Shown: piece after piece, positions 33,361 through 41,848 of the stretch | How positions within the stretch are numbered: position 1 is the first letter of the stretch | Layout: each line of letters begins with the position of its first letter | Origin: an uncultured Actinomycetes bacterium | GTDB taxonomy: Bacteria; Actinomycetota; Acidimicrobiia; Acidimicrobiales; Ilumatobacteraceae | Assembly (NCBI GenBank): GCA_903872155.1 | Contig: CAIQJP010000093.1 | Location: 46,007 to 110,006, forward strand | Length of the DNA: 64,000 nt | Direction of reading: 5' to 3' | The notes under the pieces: model-generated | Told to the model about the DNA's origin: nothing | Databases searched by the model: none | What the model saw: the letters and a program-made list of their open reading frames with translations, nothing else | Made by a program: the position numbers and the translations under genes

Positions 33361-33648
33361 GTGGGGAAGCGCCTGATTGAACGTCGTTTGCGTGAGACTG
33401 GTGTTCGTTTGCGCCGTTTGCGCGAAGAACTTTCGATCGTTGAAGAACAGTTGAGTCATCTTGACGACGAGGCCGATGACAAGGCCTTGCGGTCCTTGGT
33501 GTCGGAGACATCGGGAGCGGGAGTTGAATACCGAGAGGCTCAATTGCACGCTGATGCGATGCGCAAACATCGGCTACAAGTCCAAAACTCCATTCTCGAA
33601 CTTGAGGCCAGACAAGATCAGTTGCTTGATCAAATGAATCGACCCTGA
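33361..33648 (+). CDS. Small coiled-coil protein preceding pdtaR
   Basis: A 95-residue, highly charged protein, largely predicted helix with heptad-like patterns (LIERRLRETGVRLRRLREELSIVEEQLSHLDDEAD, then LQVQNSILELEARQDQLLDQM). It carries no enzymatic motif, membrane segment or signal peptide. Small coiled-coil proteins of this type occur near ANTAR regulators in actinobacteria, but I know no function. The GTG start follows a -10 hexamer by six bases. pdtaR starts 51 bases downstream with its own -10-like element. Confidence 0.75.
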   Translation: MGKRLIERRLRETGVRLRRLREELSIVEEQLSHLDDEADDKALRSLVSETSGAGVEYREAQLHADAMRKHRLQVQNSILELEARQDQLLDQMNRP

Positions 33649-33687
33649 ATTGCCCTGATCACTGCGGTCTGGTCTCTCGTGAAGTGG

Positions 33688-33693
33688 CAGAAT
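33688..33693 (+). promoter_or_regulatory. -10-like element for pdtaR (CAGAAT)
   Basis: CAGAAT ends six bases before ATG 33700. Confidence 0.35.
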
Positions 33694-33699
33694 AGAGAC

Positions 33700-34275
33700 A
33701 TGAGTATTCGAGTGGTCATTGCCGAAGACGAGGCCATTATTCGTCTTGACCTGCGCGAAACCCTTGAAGAAGAGGGATACGAGGTCATCGGTGAAGCGGG
33801 CCGTGGCGACGTCGCCCTTGACCTGATCCGCGAACTCAAACCCGATCTTGCGATTCTTGATGTGAAGATGCCCGGCATGGATGGGCTTGAAGTTGCCCGC
33901 ATGATCGGTGACGAAAAGATCTGTGGCGTATTGGTTCTGACCGCATTTAGTCAACGTGAAATCATTGAGCAGGCGCGTGACGCTGGCGCTTTGGCCTACC
34001 TCGTCAAGCCTTTCCAAAAGAGTGATCTCATTCCAGCGATTGAAGTCGCCATTGGACGTTTTCGAGAACTGCAGGCGCTCAACGGCCAGATGGAAGTTCT
34101 TGGGGAACAACTTGAGGCTCGCAAAATCATTGATCGGGCCAAAGGTCGCCTCATTGACCAATTTGGATTGAAAGAGCAAGAGGCATTTTCGTTCATTCAA
34201 AGAACTGCAATGAAAGATCGTTCGCGAATGCGCGATGTTGCTGAAAAGATCTTGTCGGGAGAACTTGAGCCTTGA
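33700..34275 (+). CDS. pdtaR: ANTAR-domain response regulator PdtaR
   Basis: RNA-binding antitermination regulator. The N-terminal receiver domain has EDEAIIRLD, phospho-acceptor LDVKMPGMDG, LTAFSQ and LVKPFQK; the C-terminal ANTAR helices are AKGRLIDQFGLKEQEAFSFIQRTAM and RMRDVAEKIL. Total 191 residues from ATG 33700, close to Rv1626/PdtaR. In mycobacteria the partner is kinase PdtaS; no PdtaS is in this window. The stop overlaps the polA TTG start by four bases, the same pdtaR-polA neighbourhood seen in other actinobacteria. Confidence 0.93.
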   Translation: MSIRVVIAEDEAIIRLDLRETLEEEGYEVIGEAGRGDVALDLIRELKPDLAILDVKMPGMDGLEVARMIGDEKICGVLVLTAFSQREIIEQARDAGALAYLVKPFQKSDLIPAIEVAIGRFRELQALNGQMEVLGEQLEARKIIDRAKGRLIDQFGLKEQEAFSFIQRTAMKDRSRMRDVAEKILSGELEP

Positions 34276-36965
34276 GCGATGTAGATAAGACCTTGCTCGT
34301 TCTCGATGGCAACTCACTGACCTACCGAGCTTTTTACGGAATACCTACCGACATGGTGACTGCAAGTGGACAGGTCACTAACGCCGTGTATGGCATGACG
34401 TCAATGCTCTTGACGTTGTTGAAGGATCACCGTCCAAGTGGCATCGTGGTCGCGTTTGATCGTCCCGAACCAACCTTTCGCCATATTGCTGAACCTTCGT
34501 ATAAGGCTCAACGCGAAGCGAGCCCCGACATCCTGCGTCAACAGATGGGGATCGTGAAAGAACTTTTGACCGCCATGGGAGTGTCTATTTGTGAACTGTC
34601 TGGGTTCGAGGCTGACGACGTGATTGCCACCGTTGCTGATCAAGCGGTTGACGTTGGTTACAAGGTCATCATCGTGACCGGCGACCGAGATAGCTACCAA
34701 CTTGTTCGCGATCCTCATGTACGAGTGCTTTATAACAAGCGTGGCGTATCAGATTATGCGCTGTATGACGAGGCCGGCATTTTTGCAAGAACCGGAGTAA
34801 CACCGAAGCAGTACATCGCTTACGCCGCTTTACGTGGTGATCCAAGTGACAACTTGCCAGGAGTTCCAGGAGTCGGTGAAAAGACTGCTGCAAAACTCAT
34901 CGCTACTTATGGCGGACTGGATGGGATTTTTGCCCACGCCGATGAACAAACACCAAAATTGAAAGCATCGTTGATAGAAAACGAGCAACTCGCGCGCAAG
35001 AACGAAGAGCTCATGACTCTTCGTCATGACGCACCCATCGACGTTGATCTCACAAACTTAGCGGTGACACCCAACGCTCCAGAAGTGGCCCGATTATTTG
35101 ATTTTCTTGAATTCAAATCGATGCACAACCGGTTTCGTGATGTGCTTCAACTTTTAGGTCATAGTGCAGCAATTGACAGCTTTGTGGCCGATACGGATGT
35201 TGTTGAAACTCAAGTACTTCATGCTGAAGTCACACATGCTCAGTCATCATCAGAAGTAGTGGCGTTACTGAAGAATGATCGCATTTTGAATGTTGCCGCA
35301 CAATGGATGGGTGAGCCGGGACGGTCAGACCTGATTGGGCTCGGATTCACGGATGTTATTGAACATTCCTCAACAATGTGGATTCCTGTTTCGCTACTTG
35401 GTGACGCAGATGTCCGAAAAGCTTTAGAGTCGTGCACATTCAGAGCCCATGATGCAAAACCAATGATGCGTAGCTTGTTGCATTTGGGTATCGACCTTCA
35501 TGGTCTCGTTCTTGATACTGCAATAGCCGCCTACCTGATTGATCCGGCGCAGACGAAGTATTCACTCTCCGATTTGGTCGTCAAATATTCAGGGGTTCGT
35601 TATCCCGATGATGATGCCGCGAGTTCGGGCCAACTTGACTTAGACGCGACAGGAGTTGACGAAGCACAGCGAGCCGGTCGAGATGCTTTAGCGACACACC
35701 ATGTCAGTGAAGAGTTGCTGAAGGCTCTCGATGCACAAGGTATGCGTGCGCTGTATGACGACATGGAAAACCCACTCGTACGAGTGCTTGCTCGCATGGA
35801 GTATCTGGGTATTGCTGTCGATCGCGAGCAATTGAAATCAATTGCGGCTCGGCTCACTGCTGAGGCGCGAGAATTGTCAGAACACATTCAGGCGCTCGCT
35901 GGATATCCGTTCAATCCAAATTCAACTGCCCAGCTAGGAAAAATTCTTTTCGATGAACGGGGTCTCACGCCTCCGAAGAAGACAAAGACCGGCTATTCAA
36001 CAGATGCAGCAACACTTGAAAAGTTGCGCGATGATTGGCCCGAATTTATTGATCCTTTAATGCGTTATCGCGAGATTGAAAAGCTTCGCGGCACCTACGG
36101 AGAAGGCTTGTTGGCTGAAGTCGCCGCCGATGGTCGCATCCACGCCACGTTTAATCAAACTGTGGCGCGCACTGGTCGGCTGTCAAGTGACCAGCCGAAC
36201 CTTCACAACATTCCGACGCGCACCGAGGAAGGTCGGGTATTTCGAACCGCATTTGTGGCATCGCCAGGTTGCGAATTAATGGTGGCTGATTACAACCAAA
36301 TTGAATTGCGTTGTATCGCGCACCTGGCAAACGATCCAGGACTAATTGAGGCATTCACCAGTGGGCAAGATGTTCATAGTGCTACGGCGGCACGTGTTTT
36401 TGGCGTACTACAGAGTGATGTCACGTACGAACAGCGGTCCAAAGCAAAGATGGTTTCATACGGTCTCGCCTACGGGATGGAAGCCTTCGGCCTTGGTCAG
36501 CGACTAGGAATCCGTACCGACGAGGCAGCTGAGATTCTTGATGCATACTTTGTTGCCTTTCCAAATGTTCAGGCATACATGGATCGCACGGTCGCAGAAG
36601 CGAAGACTCGTGGTTATACCGAAACACTTTTTGGTAGGCGTCGTCGAATACCCGAACTTGAAAACGCCAACTTTCGAATTCGACAAGCTGGCGAACGTCA
36701 AGCGATGAATGCGGCGATTCAGGGTCTGGCAGCTGACATCTTCAAGATTGCGCTCATCCGAATTGACGCTGCGCTCAGTGAAGCCGACTTGATGAGCCGC
36801 CTGGTCTTGCAAGTGCATGACGAAGTCATCGTTGAGGTTCCAAGTGGAGAAAAGTCAATCGTTGAGTCGTTGGTTCTTGAGATCATGCAAAACGCGACGG
36901 CTCTCGACGTACCTCTAGCGGTCAACTCGGCTTGGGGCACAACGTGGGCCGAAGCGAAGTCATAA
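34272..36965 (+). CDS. polA: DNA polymerase I PolA
   Basis: Repair and Okazaki-processing polymerase, 897 residues. The 5'-nuclease domain (about 1-290) has LLVLDGNSLTYRAFYG, FDRPEPTFRH, GFEADDVIATVA, VTGDRDSYQLV and RGDPSDNLPGVPGVGEKTA. The middle domain (about 310-490) occupies the 3'-exonuclease position but shows no DEDD residues, so proofreading is probably absent. Polymerase domain: GRLSSDQPNLHNIPTR, motif A VADYNQIELR, motif B RSKAKMVSYGLAYGMEAFG and motif C QVHDEVIVEVP. The motif B position equivalent to E. coli Phe762 is Tyr. TTG start overlaps pdtaR. Confidence 0.97.
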   Translation: MSDVDKTLLVLDGNSLTYRAFYGIPTDMVTASGQVTNAVYGMTSMLLTLLKDHRPSGIVVAFDRPEPTFRHIAEPSYKAQREASPDILRQQMGIVKELLTAMGVSICELSGFEADDVIATVADQAVDVGYKVIIVTGDRDSYQLVRDPHVRVLYNKRGVSDYALYDEAGIFARTGVTPKQYIAYAALRGDPSDNLPGVPGVGEKTAAKLIATYGGLDGIFAHADEQTPKLKASLIENEQLARKNEELMTLRHDAPIDVDLTNLAVTPNAPEVARLFDFLEFKSMHNRFRDVLQLLGHSAAIDSFVADTDVVETQVLHAEVTHAQSSSEVVALLKNDRILNVAAQWMGEPGRSDLIGLGFTDVIEHSSTMWIPVSLLGDADVRKALESCTFRAHDAKPMMRSLLHLGIDLHGLVLDTAIAAYLIDPAQTKYSLSDLVVKYSGVRYPDDDAASSGQLDLDATGVDEAQRAGRDALATHHVSEELLKALDAQGMRALYDDMENPLVRVLARMEYLGIAVDREQLKSIAARLTAEARELSEHIQALAGYPFNPNSTAQLGKILFDERGLTPPKKTKTGYSTDAATLEKLRDDWPEFIDPLMRYREIEKLRGTYGEGLLAEVAADGRIHATFNQTVARTGRLSSDQPNLHNIPTRTEEGRVFRTAFVASPGCELMVADYNQIELRCIAHLANDPGLIEAFTSGQDVHSATAARVFGVLQSDVTYEQRSKAKMVSYGLAYGMEAFGLGQRLGIRTDEAAEILDAYFVAFPNVQAYMDRTVAEAKTRGYTETLFGRRRRIPELENANFRIRQAGERQAMNAAIQGLAADIFKIALIRIDAALSEADLMSRLVLQVHDEVIVEVPSGEKSIVESLVLEIMQNATALDVPLAVNSAWGTTWAEAKS

Positions 36966-36981
36966 ATATCGGTGATTCTTG

Positions 36982-37698
36982 ATGCCTGATCACTGGTTTG
37001 AACCAATGGCAAGCCACATGGGGCGCGCCTACTTGCGGTACTCATTCACCAAGGGGACTGTTCAAGAGGTCAACTTCTTGATGGAACACCTCGGTTTGCA
37101 GCCGGGTCAGCGGGTTCTTGATGTGGGTTGTGGGCCTGGTCGCCATGCCCATGAACTTGCCCGTCGGGGAGTTGTGGTTCATGGACTCGACATCAGCCAA
37201 GAGTTCATCGACATCGCCACTGCCGATGCCGTTGACGGTTCAACTTTTGAACGCCTCGACGCTCGACTACTCATATCGGCTGGGCACCTTCGTGATTTTG
37301 ACGCCGTGATCTGTCTGTGTCAGGGCGCTTTCGGACTGATGACCGCCCAAGGTGATGACGAAACCGTGGTGCAGGGAATGGCGCACTGCCTGCGTCCAGG
37401 TGGCTTGCTCGCGTTGTCAGCATTCAACGGTTATTTCGCGGTGAAATACCACGTAGAGGCCTCTTTTGATGCATCGAGCGGGGTGTCTCACGAAGTCACC
37501 GAGATCCGAAATATCGCCGGTGAGGTTCGCCAAGTCGACCTCTGGACTGGCTGTTACACGCCCCGAGAGTTACGACTCTTGCTCTCTGCTTGTGGGATGA
37601 CCGTCATGTCAATATCTTCCGTTGAGCCGGGGGCTTATGAGGTGGCTCCTCCGACAGTTGAATCTCCCGAGTTTTTAGTCAAAGCGGTGAAGAACTAA
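36982..37698 (+). CDS. Class I SAM-dependent methyltransferase
   Basis: A 238-residue methyltransferase of unknown substrate. Motif I is VLDVGCGPGRHAHELARRG followed by the acidic VHGLDISQEFID; post-motifs FDAVICLCQGAFGLM and CLRPGGLLALSAFNGYF are the usual strands 4 and 5. The C-terminal part contains EIRNIAGEVRQVDLWTGCYTPRELRLLLSACGM, typical for small-molecule methyltransferases. ATG 36982 is preferred over the preceding TTG. It follows polA by 16 bases. The 37699-37844 gap to rpsA contains GC-rich inverted repeats (GGGG-AATAGT-GCCCC) without a clear U-tract. Confidence 0.87.
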   Translation: MPDHWFEPMASHMGRAYLRYSFTKGTVQEVNFLMEHLGLQPGQRVLDVGCGPGRHAHELARRGVVVHGLDISQEFIDIATADAVDGSTFERLDARLLISAGHLRDFDAVICLCQGAFGLMTAQGDDETVVQGMAHCLRPGGLLALSAFNGYFAVKYHVEASFDASSGVSHEVTEIRNIAGEVRQVDLWTGCYTPRELRLLLSACGMTVMSISSVEPGAYEVAPPTVESPEFLVKAVKN

Positions 37699-37844
37699 AC
37701 GTCGACGGAAAACTGGGCGGGCGGGGGAATAGTGCCCCTGGGCTGGTAACTTTGCAGGGTTCTGCCGTTCGGTAGAGCTGTCCCTGTCCAATCAACTTCA
37801 CCTCCAAATATTGGTTGTGAAGTTCTTATGAAAGTGAATATCCC

Positions 37845-39176
37845 TTGTCCGACACTCTGAGCCCCTCCACGTCTGTTTCCTCTGCAATGGGAACATTTGA
37901 TGCTGAAGGAAATTACGTTCCCCGCCAAATTACTGAAAACGACCTTGTTGGTTCATTCGCTGATGCGATTGAAGGCACCATGGTTGAAGTCGAAGACGGT
38001 CAAGTCGTTTTCGGAATCGTTGTAAAGATCGACAAAGACGAAGTTCTTCTCGATATTGGCTACAAGAGTGAAGGTGTTATTCCCTCACGTGAACTCAGCA
38101 TTCGTAACGATGTTGATCCCGGTGAAATCGTCAAACTCGGCGAGCAGGTCGAAGCTTTAGTTCTCACTAAAGAAGACAAAGAAGGTCGTTTGATCCTCTC
38201 CAAGAAGCGTGCTCAGTACGAGCGTGCGTGGGGAACGATTGAGAAGAAGAAAGAAAACGAAGAAATGGTCGAAGGCCTCGTCATCGAGGTCGTCAAGGGT
38301 GGACTCATCGTTGACATCGGCTTGCGCGGCTTCTTGCCCGCTTCGCTTGTTGAATTGCGCCGTGTTCGCGACTTGTTGCCGTATGTCGGCAAAGTGTTGC
38401 AGGCCAAGATCATTGAACTCGACAAGAACCGCAACAACGTTGTGTTGTCACGTCGTGCCTTCCTCGAAGAGACACAGAAAGAAGCCCGCGATGGCTTCTT
38501 GACCAACCTCAAGGTTGGCGATGTCCGCGATGGCGTCGTTTCAAGTGTTGTTGCTTTCGGTGCATTCGTCGATCTCGGTGGCATGGACGGACTCATTCAC
38601 GTCAGTGAATTGTCGTGGAACCATGTTGATCACCCAGGTTCAGTTGTTGCCATCGGCGACAAGGTCACCGTCAAGGTTCTTGACATCGATTACGAGCGTG
38701 AGCGCATCAGCTTGTCACGCAAGCAGACCGAAAAAGATCCGTGGGAAGTATTCGCATCGGGTCACGAAGTTGGACAGCTTGTGTACGGCCGTGTCACCAA
38801 GTTGGTTCCATTCGGTGGATTCGTTCAAGTTGGCGAAGGTATCGAAGGTCTCGTGCACATTTCCGAAATGAGCACCCAGCACGTCGAAGCTCCCGAGCAA
38901 GTTGTCACTCCCGGAGAAGAGTTGTGGGTCAAGATCATCGATCTCGATCTTGCTCGTCGTCGTATCAGCCTCAGTATCAAGCAGGCTGCCGAAGGCGGAG
39001 AACTCGCCGAGGAATACCGCAAGCACTTCGAAGTTGATGAGCACGGTAACTGGTCAGCGGGCGCCGATGACGCTTCACGTGAAGCGACATGGGCCGAATA
39101 CTACGGCGAAGGTGGAGAAGGTGCAGCAGCTGCTGCGGCCGCCGCTGAAGCTGCTGAAGCCGCACCAGAGGCCTGA
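37845..39176 (+). CDS. rpsA: 30S ribosomal protein S1
   Basis: Four S1 RNA-binding repeats: about residues 40-110 (VFGIVVKIDKDEVLLDIGYKSEGVIPS), 125-195 (GLVIEVVKGGLIVDIGLRGFLPASL), 210-285 (DGVVSSVVAFGAFVDLGGMDGLIHVSEL) and 295-370 (YGRVTKLVPFGGFVQVGEGIEGLVHISEM). The C-terminal tail is Ala/Glu-rich and disordered, as in actinobacterial S1. The protein has 443 residues and a TTG start; ATG 37887 is an alternative with no better ribosome binding site. A ten-codon open frame overlaps the start region. Binds mRNA on the 30S subunit. Confidence 0.96.
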   Translation: MSDTLSPSTSVSSAMGTFDAEGNYVPRQITENDLVGSFADAIEGTMVEVEDGQVVFGIVVKIDKDEVLLDIGYKSEGVIPSRELSIRNDVDPGEIVKLGEQVEALVLTKEDKEGRLILSKKRAQYERAWGTIEKKKENEEMVEGLVIEVVKGGLIVDIGLRGFLPASLVELRRVRDLLPYVGKVLQAKIIELDKNRNNVVLSRRAFLEETQKEARDGFLTNLKVGDVRDGVVSSVVAFGAFVDLGGMDGLIHVSELSWNHVDHPGSVVAIGDKVTVKVLDIDYERERISLSRKQTEKDPWEVFASGHEVGQLVYGRVTKLVPFGGFVQVGEGIEGLVHISEMSTQHVEAPEQVVTPGEELWVKIIDLDLARRRISLSIKQAAEGGELAEEYRKHFEVDEHGNWSAGADDASREATWAEYYGEGGEGAAAAAAAAEAAEAAPEA

Positions 39177-39186
39177 TCGTTCGGGC

Positions 39187-39819
39187 TTACGGCCCGATCT
39201 TGATGATTCCCATTTTGACCGCCCGGATGACTGCATGAGTGCGGTCCCGGGCGTCAATTTTTTCATAGATCGACGCAAGATGGTTCTTGACGGTCTTTTG
39301 GCTAATGAACAAATGATTGGCGATCTCAGGAGTCGAAAGGCCATCAGCAAGAAGTTGCAAAACTTCCATTTCGCGCTCGCTTAATAACGCGGTTTCGACT
39401 TTCTGCTGAACCTCTGCTTCCTCCAACAAGGCGTGAGCGAATTCCGGAGAGATGATGACGTCGCCATTGCAGGCTAAATGCAGAGCGTTCACCACTTCAT
39501 CGAACGTTGCATCTTTGGTGAGATATCCAATTGCTCCTGCTTTTAATGACTTGCGAATTAAGTCAATCTCGGCGTGCATGGTCAACATCAAAATCCGTTG
39601 ACGGGCGTCGGCTTCCATGATGGCACGACATGCCGTAATGCCATCGCCTTCACCCATAGAAATGTCCATCAAAATAACGTCGGGACGAGTGCTCAGAGCA
39701 GAAGCAACAGCACTCGTACCATCGGCCACATCGGCGACTACTTCGTGTCCGGTTTCTTCAAATTGGCGTTTGAGGGATTGCCGTAACAAATGATGATCGT
39801 CTACCAACATGATTCTCAT
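39187..39819 (-). CDS. NarL/FixJ-family response regulator
   Basis: Response regulator of 210 residues. Receiver: VDDHHLLRQSL, phospho-acceptor Asp in VILMDISMGEGDG, LTMHAE and YLTKDAT. The C-terminal LuxR-type helix-turn-helix is SEREMEVLQLLADGLSTPEIANHLFISQKTVKNHLASIYEKIDA. The ATG overlaps the stop of the upstream kinase gene by four bases, so they form a cognate pair. It converges with rpsA, ten bases from its stop. Target genes are not evident from the sequence. Confidence 0.94.
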   Translation of the reverse strand: MRIMLVDDHHLLRQSLKRQFEETGHEVVADVADGTSAVASALSTRPDVILMDISMGEGDGITACRAIMEADARQRILMLTMHAEIDLIRKSLKAGAIGYLTKDATFDEVVNALHLACNGDVIISPEFAHALLEEAEVQQKVETALLSEREMEVLQLLADGLSTPEIANHLFISQKTVKNHLASIYEKIDARDRTHAVIRAVKMGIIKIGP

Positions 39820-41132
39820 TGTGACTCTTCCAATCGTGAAGCAACAATGTTGTGAAGAGGGACGCTGAGGAGAATTTCGGTGCCGATATTCTCCTCAGTC
39901 AATGGGGAAATGATGGAGATCTCAGCCCCGATATTCTCGGCACGTTCGAACATTCCAGCTAAACCATACGAGTCTTGACGTTTGTTTTCTGAATTGATGC
40001 CTACACCGTTGTCAGCAATTGAAATATTCCACTCATCGTTTTCGATAAAAGACTTGATGAAAAGCTTGGAGCCTTTGGAGTGACGTTCTGCGTTGAGAAT
40101 TGCTTCTTTCATCATTTCCCAAATCTCATTGGTGAGGAAAGCACTACCAATGATCGGAATTGAAAAATCACACGCAACTTGGATGTGTGCTCTAGAGCTG
40201 ACTCGTTCAGCAAATTCGAAAACTGTTTGGGTTAAAGAATTATCACCATCTTGCCCAGTTCGGAGGTCGTACAACATTTCGCGAACTTCATTGATTGTGT
40301 TGGTGACCTGTTCACGAATCTCAGAAAGTTCAAGTTTCTTATCAGTTTCATCTTCATTTCGAATGAGGCGATCTAGTTCAAGACCAACGAAGGCCAATGT
40401 GCTGCCAGTGCGATCATGCAAATCGCGGGCGATCCGCATTCTTTCTTCGGAAGCGCTTTGCTGGCGGATGTCGCGAAATAATCGAGCGTTATCGACTGCG
40501 ACACCCAAGGCATCAGCGATTCCAGTCAGAATCTGTGTTTGCTGGGAGACATCTCTATCCTCACGCCATTCAGCAGCAATGATGCCAACAATAAATCCTC
40601 GTGATCGCAACGCGCAGTAGGCGCCAACGCTTGCCTCATCGGCGAAACCACGAACCGCACGAGACAAATCTGTCGAGACGCTGTGGTTAAATTCAATAGC
40701 CTGAGAGATGTGCCGAGGAAGCGAATCAGTATTCACCAGAGTTTTTTGAGCTGAGCCACGTCCACGCACGATCAAAAATGATGCTGTGCCTGGTTTTGCC
40801 AGCAATACCGTGACGATGTCGGCGTCGATCAGGTCTTGAACCTGTGCGACCGCTTGATCTAATACCTTCTCGAGATCAAATGAAGACGGCAAGGTGATTG
40901 CGATTTTTTGTAGCGAAAGAAGAATCTGATTGGCAGTAGTCAGTCGATCAAGATCATCGCCATCGGCAAGATGGCGCCGTTCAACTCCAGTCGGCGGTTG
41001 CGCCTGTGTGTGGCGTCGATCGACCAAAGGCCACGACAGTTCACCGGTCTGATCTTGGCCCGTCACTGCTCGCATGGACGGATGATTTGCTGCGGGCCGT
41101 TTACGACCTCGAGCAATCTTGCGTTCGTCCAC
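39816..41132 (-). CDS. GAF-domain sensor histidine kinase (HisKA_3 / NarX-like)
   Basis: Cytoplasmic sensor kinase of 438 residues without membrane helices. A GAF domain occupies roughly residues 85-235 (DLEKVLDQAVAQVQDLIDADIVTVLLA to AVDNARLF), then dimerisation/H-box ERMRIARDLHDRTGSTLAFVGLELDRL and HATPase_c motifs MMKEAILNAERHS, ISIADNGVGI and YGLAGMFERAENIGA. The C-terminus couples to a NarL-type regulator by a four-base overlap. The soluble GAF suggests an intracellular or redox/gas ligand, as in DevS-like kinases, but no heme-binding residue is obvious. GTG start at 41132. Confidence 0.92.
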   Translation of the reverse strand: MDERKIARGRKRPAANHPSMRAVTGQDQTGELSWPLVDRRHTQAQPPTGVERRHLADGDDLDRLTTANQILLSLQKIAITLPSSFDLEKVLDQAVAQVQDLIDADIVTVLLAKPGTASFLIVRGRGSAQKTLVNTDSLPRHISQAIEFNHSVSTDLSRAVRGFADEASVGAYCALRSRGFIVGIIAAEWREDRDVSQQTQILTGIADALGVAVDNARLFRDIRQQSASEERMRIARDLHDRTGSTLAFVGLELDRLIRNEDETDKKLELSEIREQVTNTINEVREMLYDLRTGQDGDNSLTQTVFEFAERVSSRAHIQVACDFSIPIIGSAFLTNEIWEMMKEAILNAERHSKGSKLFIKSFIENDEWNISIADNGVGINSENKRQDSYGLAGMFERAENIGAEISIISPLTEENIGTEILLSVPLHNIVASRLEESQ

Positions 41133-41140
41133 GAATAGTT

Positions 41141-41146
41141 AGAGTA
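41141..41146 (-). promoter_or_regulatory. -10-like element for the GAF kinase-regulator operon (TACTCT)
   Basis: Minus-strand TACTCT ends eight bases before GTG 41132, in the 43-base divergent gap with coaE. Confidence 0.35.
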
Positions 41147-41163
41147 CCCGCCAACGAATGCCG

Positions 41164-41169
41164 TAGCGT
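41164..41169 (+). promoter_or_regulatory. Leaderless-type -10 element for coaE (TAGCGT)
   Basis: TAGCGT ends six bases before the coaE GTG at 41176, the same hexamer as at menD. Confidence 0.5.
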
Positions 41170-41175
41170 GATGTT

Positions 41176-41841
41176 GTGATTCTTGTAGGACTAACCGGTG
41201 GTATCGGGTCAGGAAAATCGACAGTTTCTTCTTTGCTCGAAGGTAAAGGAGCCGTCATTATTGACGCTGATGCAATCGTGCGCGAGGTGCAACTACCGGG
41301 TTCGCCGGTGTTGTCAGAATTGGCCGCGAAATTTGGGCCAGAAGTTCTGGCGTCTGACGGTTCTCTCGATCGTCAGGCTGTGGCAAATATCGTATTTACC
41401 GACCCTGATGCTTTGAAGTCACTCAACGCCATTGTTCATCCGGCAGTCGGTAAAGAAATGAATCGACGCTTGATCGAGCAACGCACGACTGACCATGTGG
41501 TCATACTTGACATTCCTCTCTTGACCGAAAATCCGAGAGAGGGATTACAAGGAAAGATTGTTGTCGATGTTCCTGTTGAAGTCCAAGTAGAACGACTGGT
41601 TAGATTTCGTGGTTTCGATGAAGCCGATGCGCGAGCCCGTATGAGTCGACAGGCGACCCGCGAACAACGACTCGCAACTGCCGACTTCGTCATTGATAAC
41701 AGTGGTGGACTTCCGGAGCTCGAACCCCAGATTGAAAAATTGTGGCTGTGGTTGAGATCACTCCCGCAACTACCTTCCGATTACGAACCGATTACTCCAA
41801 CGCCAAACGGTGGTCCTAAAGTTCCGCCAACTGATTCGTGA
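41176..41841 (+). CDS. coaE: Dephospho-CoA kinase CoaE
   Basis: Last step of CoA synthesis. The 221 residues have the P-loop LTGGIGSGKST at the start, DADAIVREVQ, LNAIVHPAV, ILDIPLLTEN and the lid RMSRQATREQRLATADFVIDN. A Pro-rich 20-residue C-terminal tail follows. The rpsA-coaE-uvrB order is common in actinobacteria, though here a two-component system is inserted between rpsA and coaE. uvrB starts seven bases downstream. Confidence 0.96.
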   Translation: MILVGLTGGIGSGKSTVSSLLEGKGAVIIDADAIVREVQLPGSPVLSELAAKFGPEVLASDGSLDRQAVANIVFTDPDALKSLNAIVHPAVGKEMNRRLIEQRTTDHVVILDIPLLTENPREGLQGKIVVDVPVEVQVERLVRFRGFDEADARARMSRQATREQRLATADFVIDNSGGLPELEPQIEKLWLWLRSLPQLPSDYEPITPTPNGGPKVPPTDS

Positions 41842-41848
41842 CTAATTC

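Noticed and set aside
33574..34317. 247-codon minus-strand frame opposite pdtaR
   Set aside because: Shadow of pdtaR and the start of polA, which have full family motifs in the plus frames.
40093..40620. 175-codon plus-strand frame
   Set aside because: Antisense to the GAF kinase; its low-complexity Ser/Arg composition is typical of a shadow frame.
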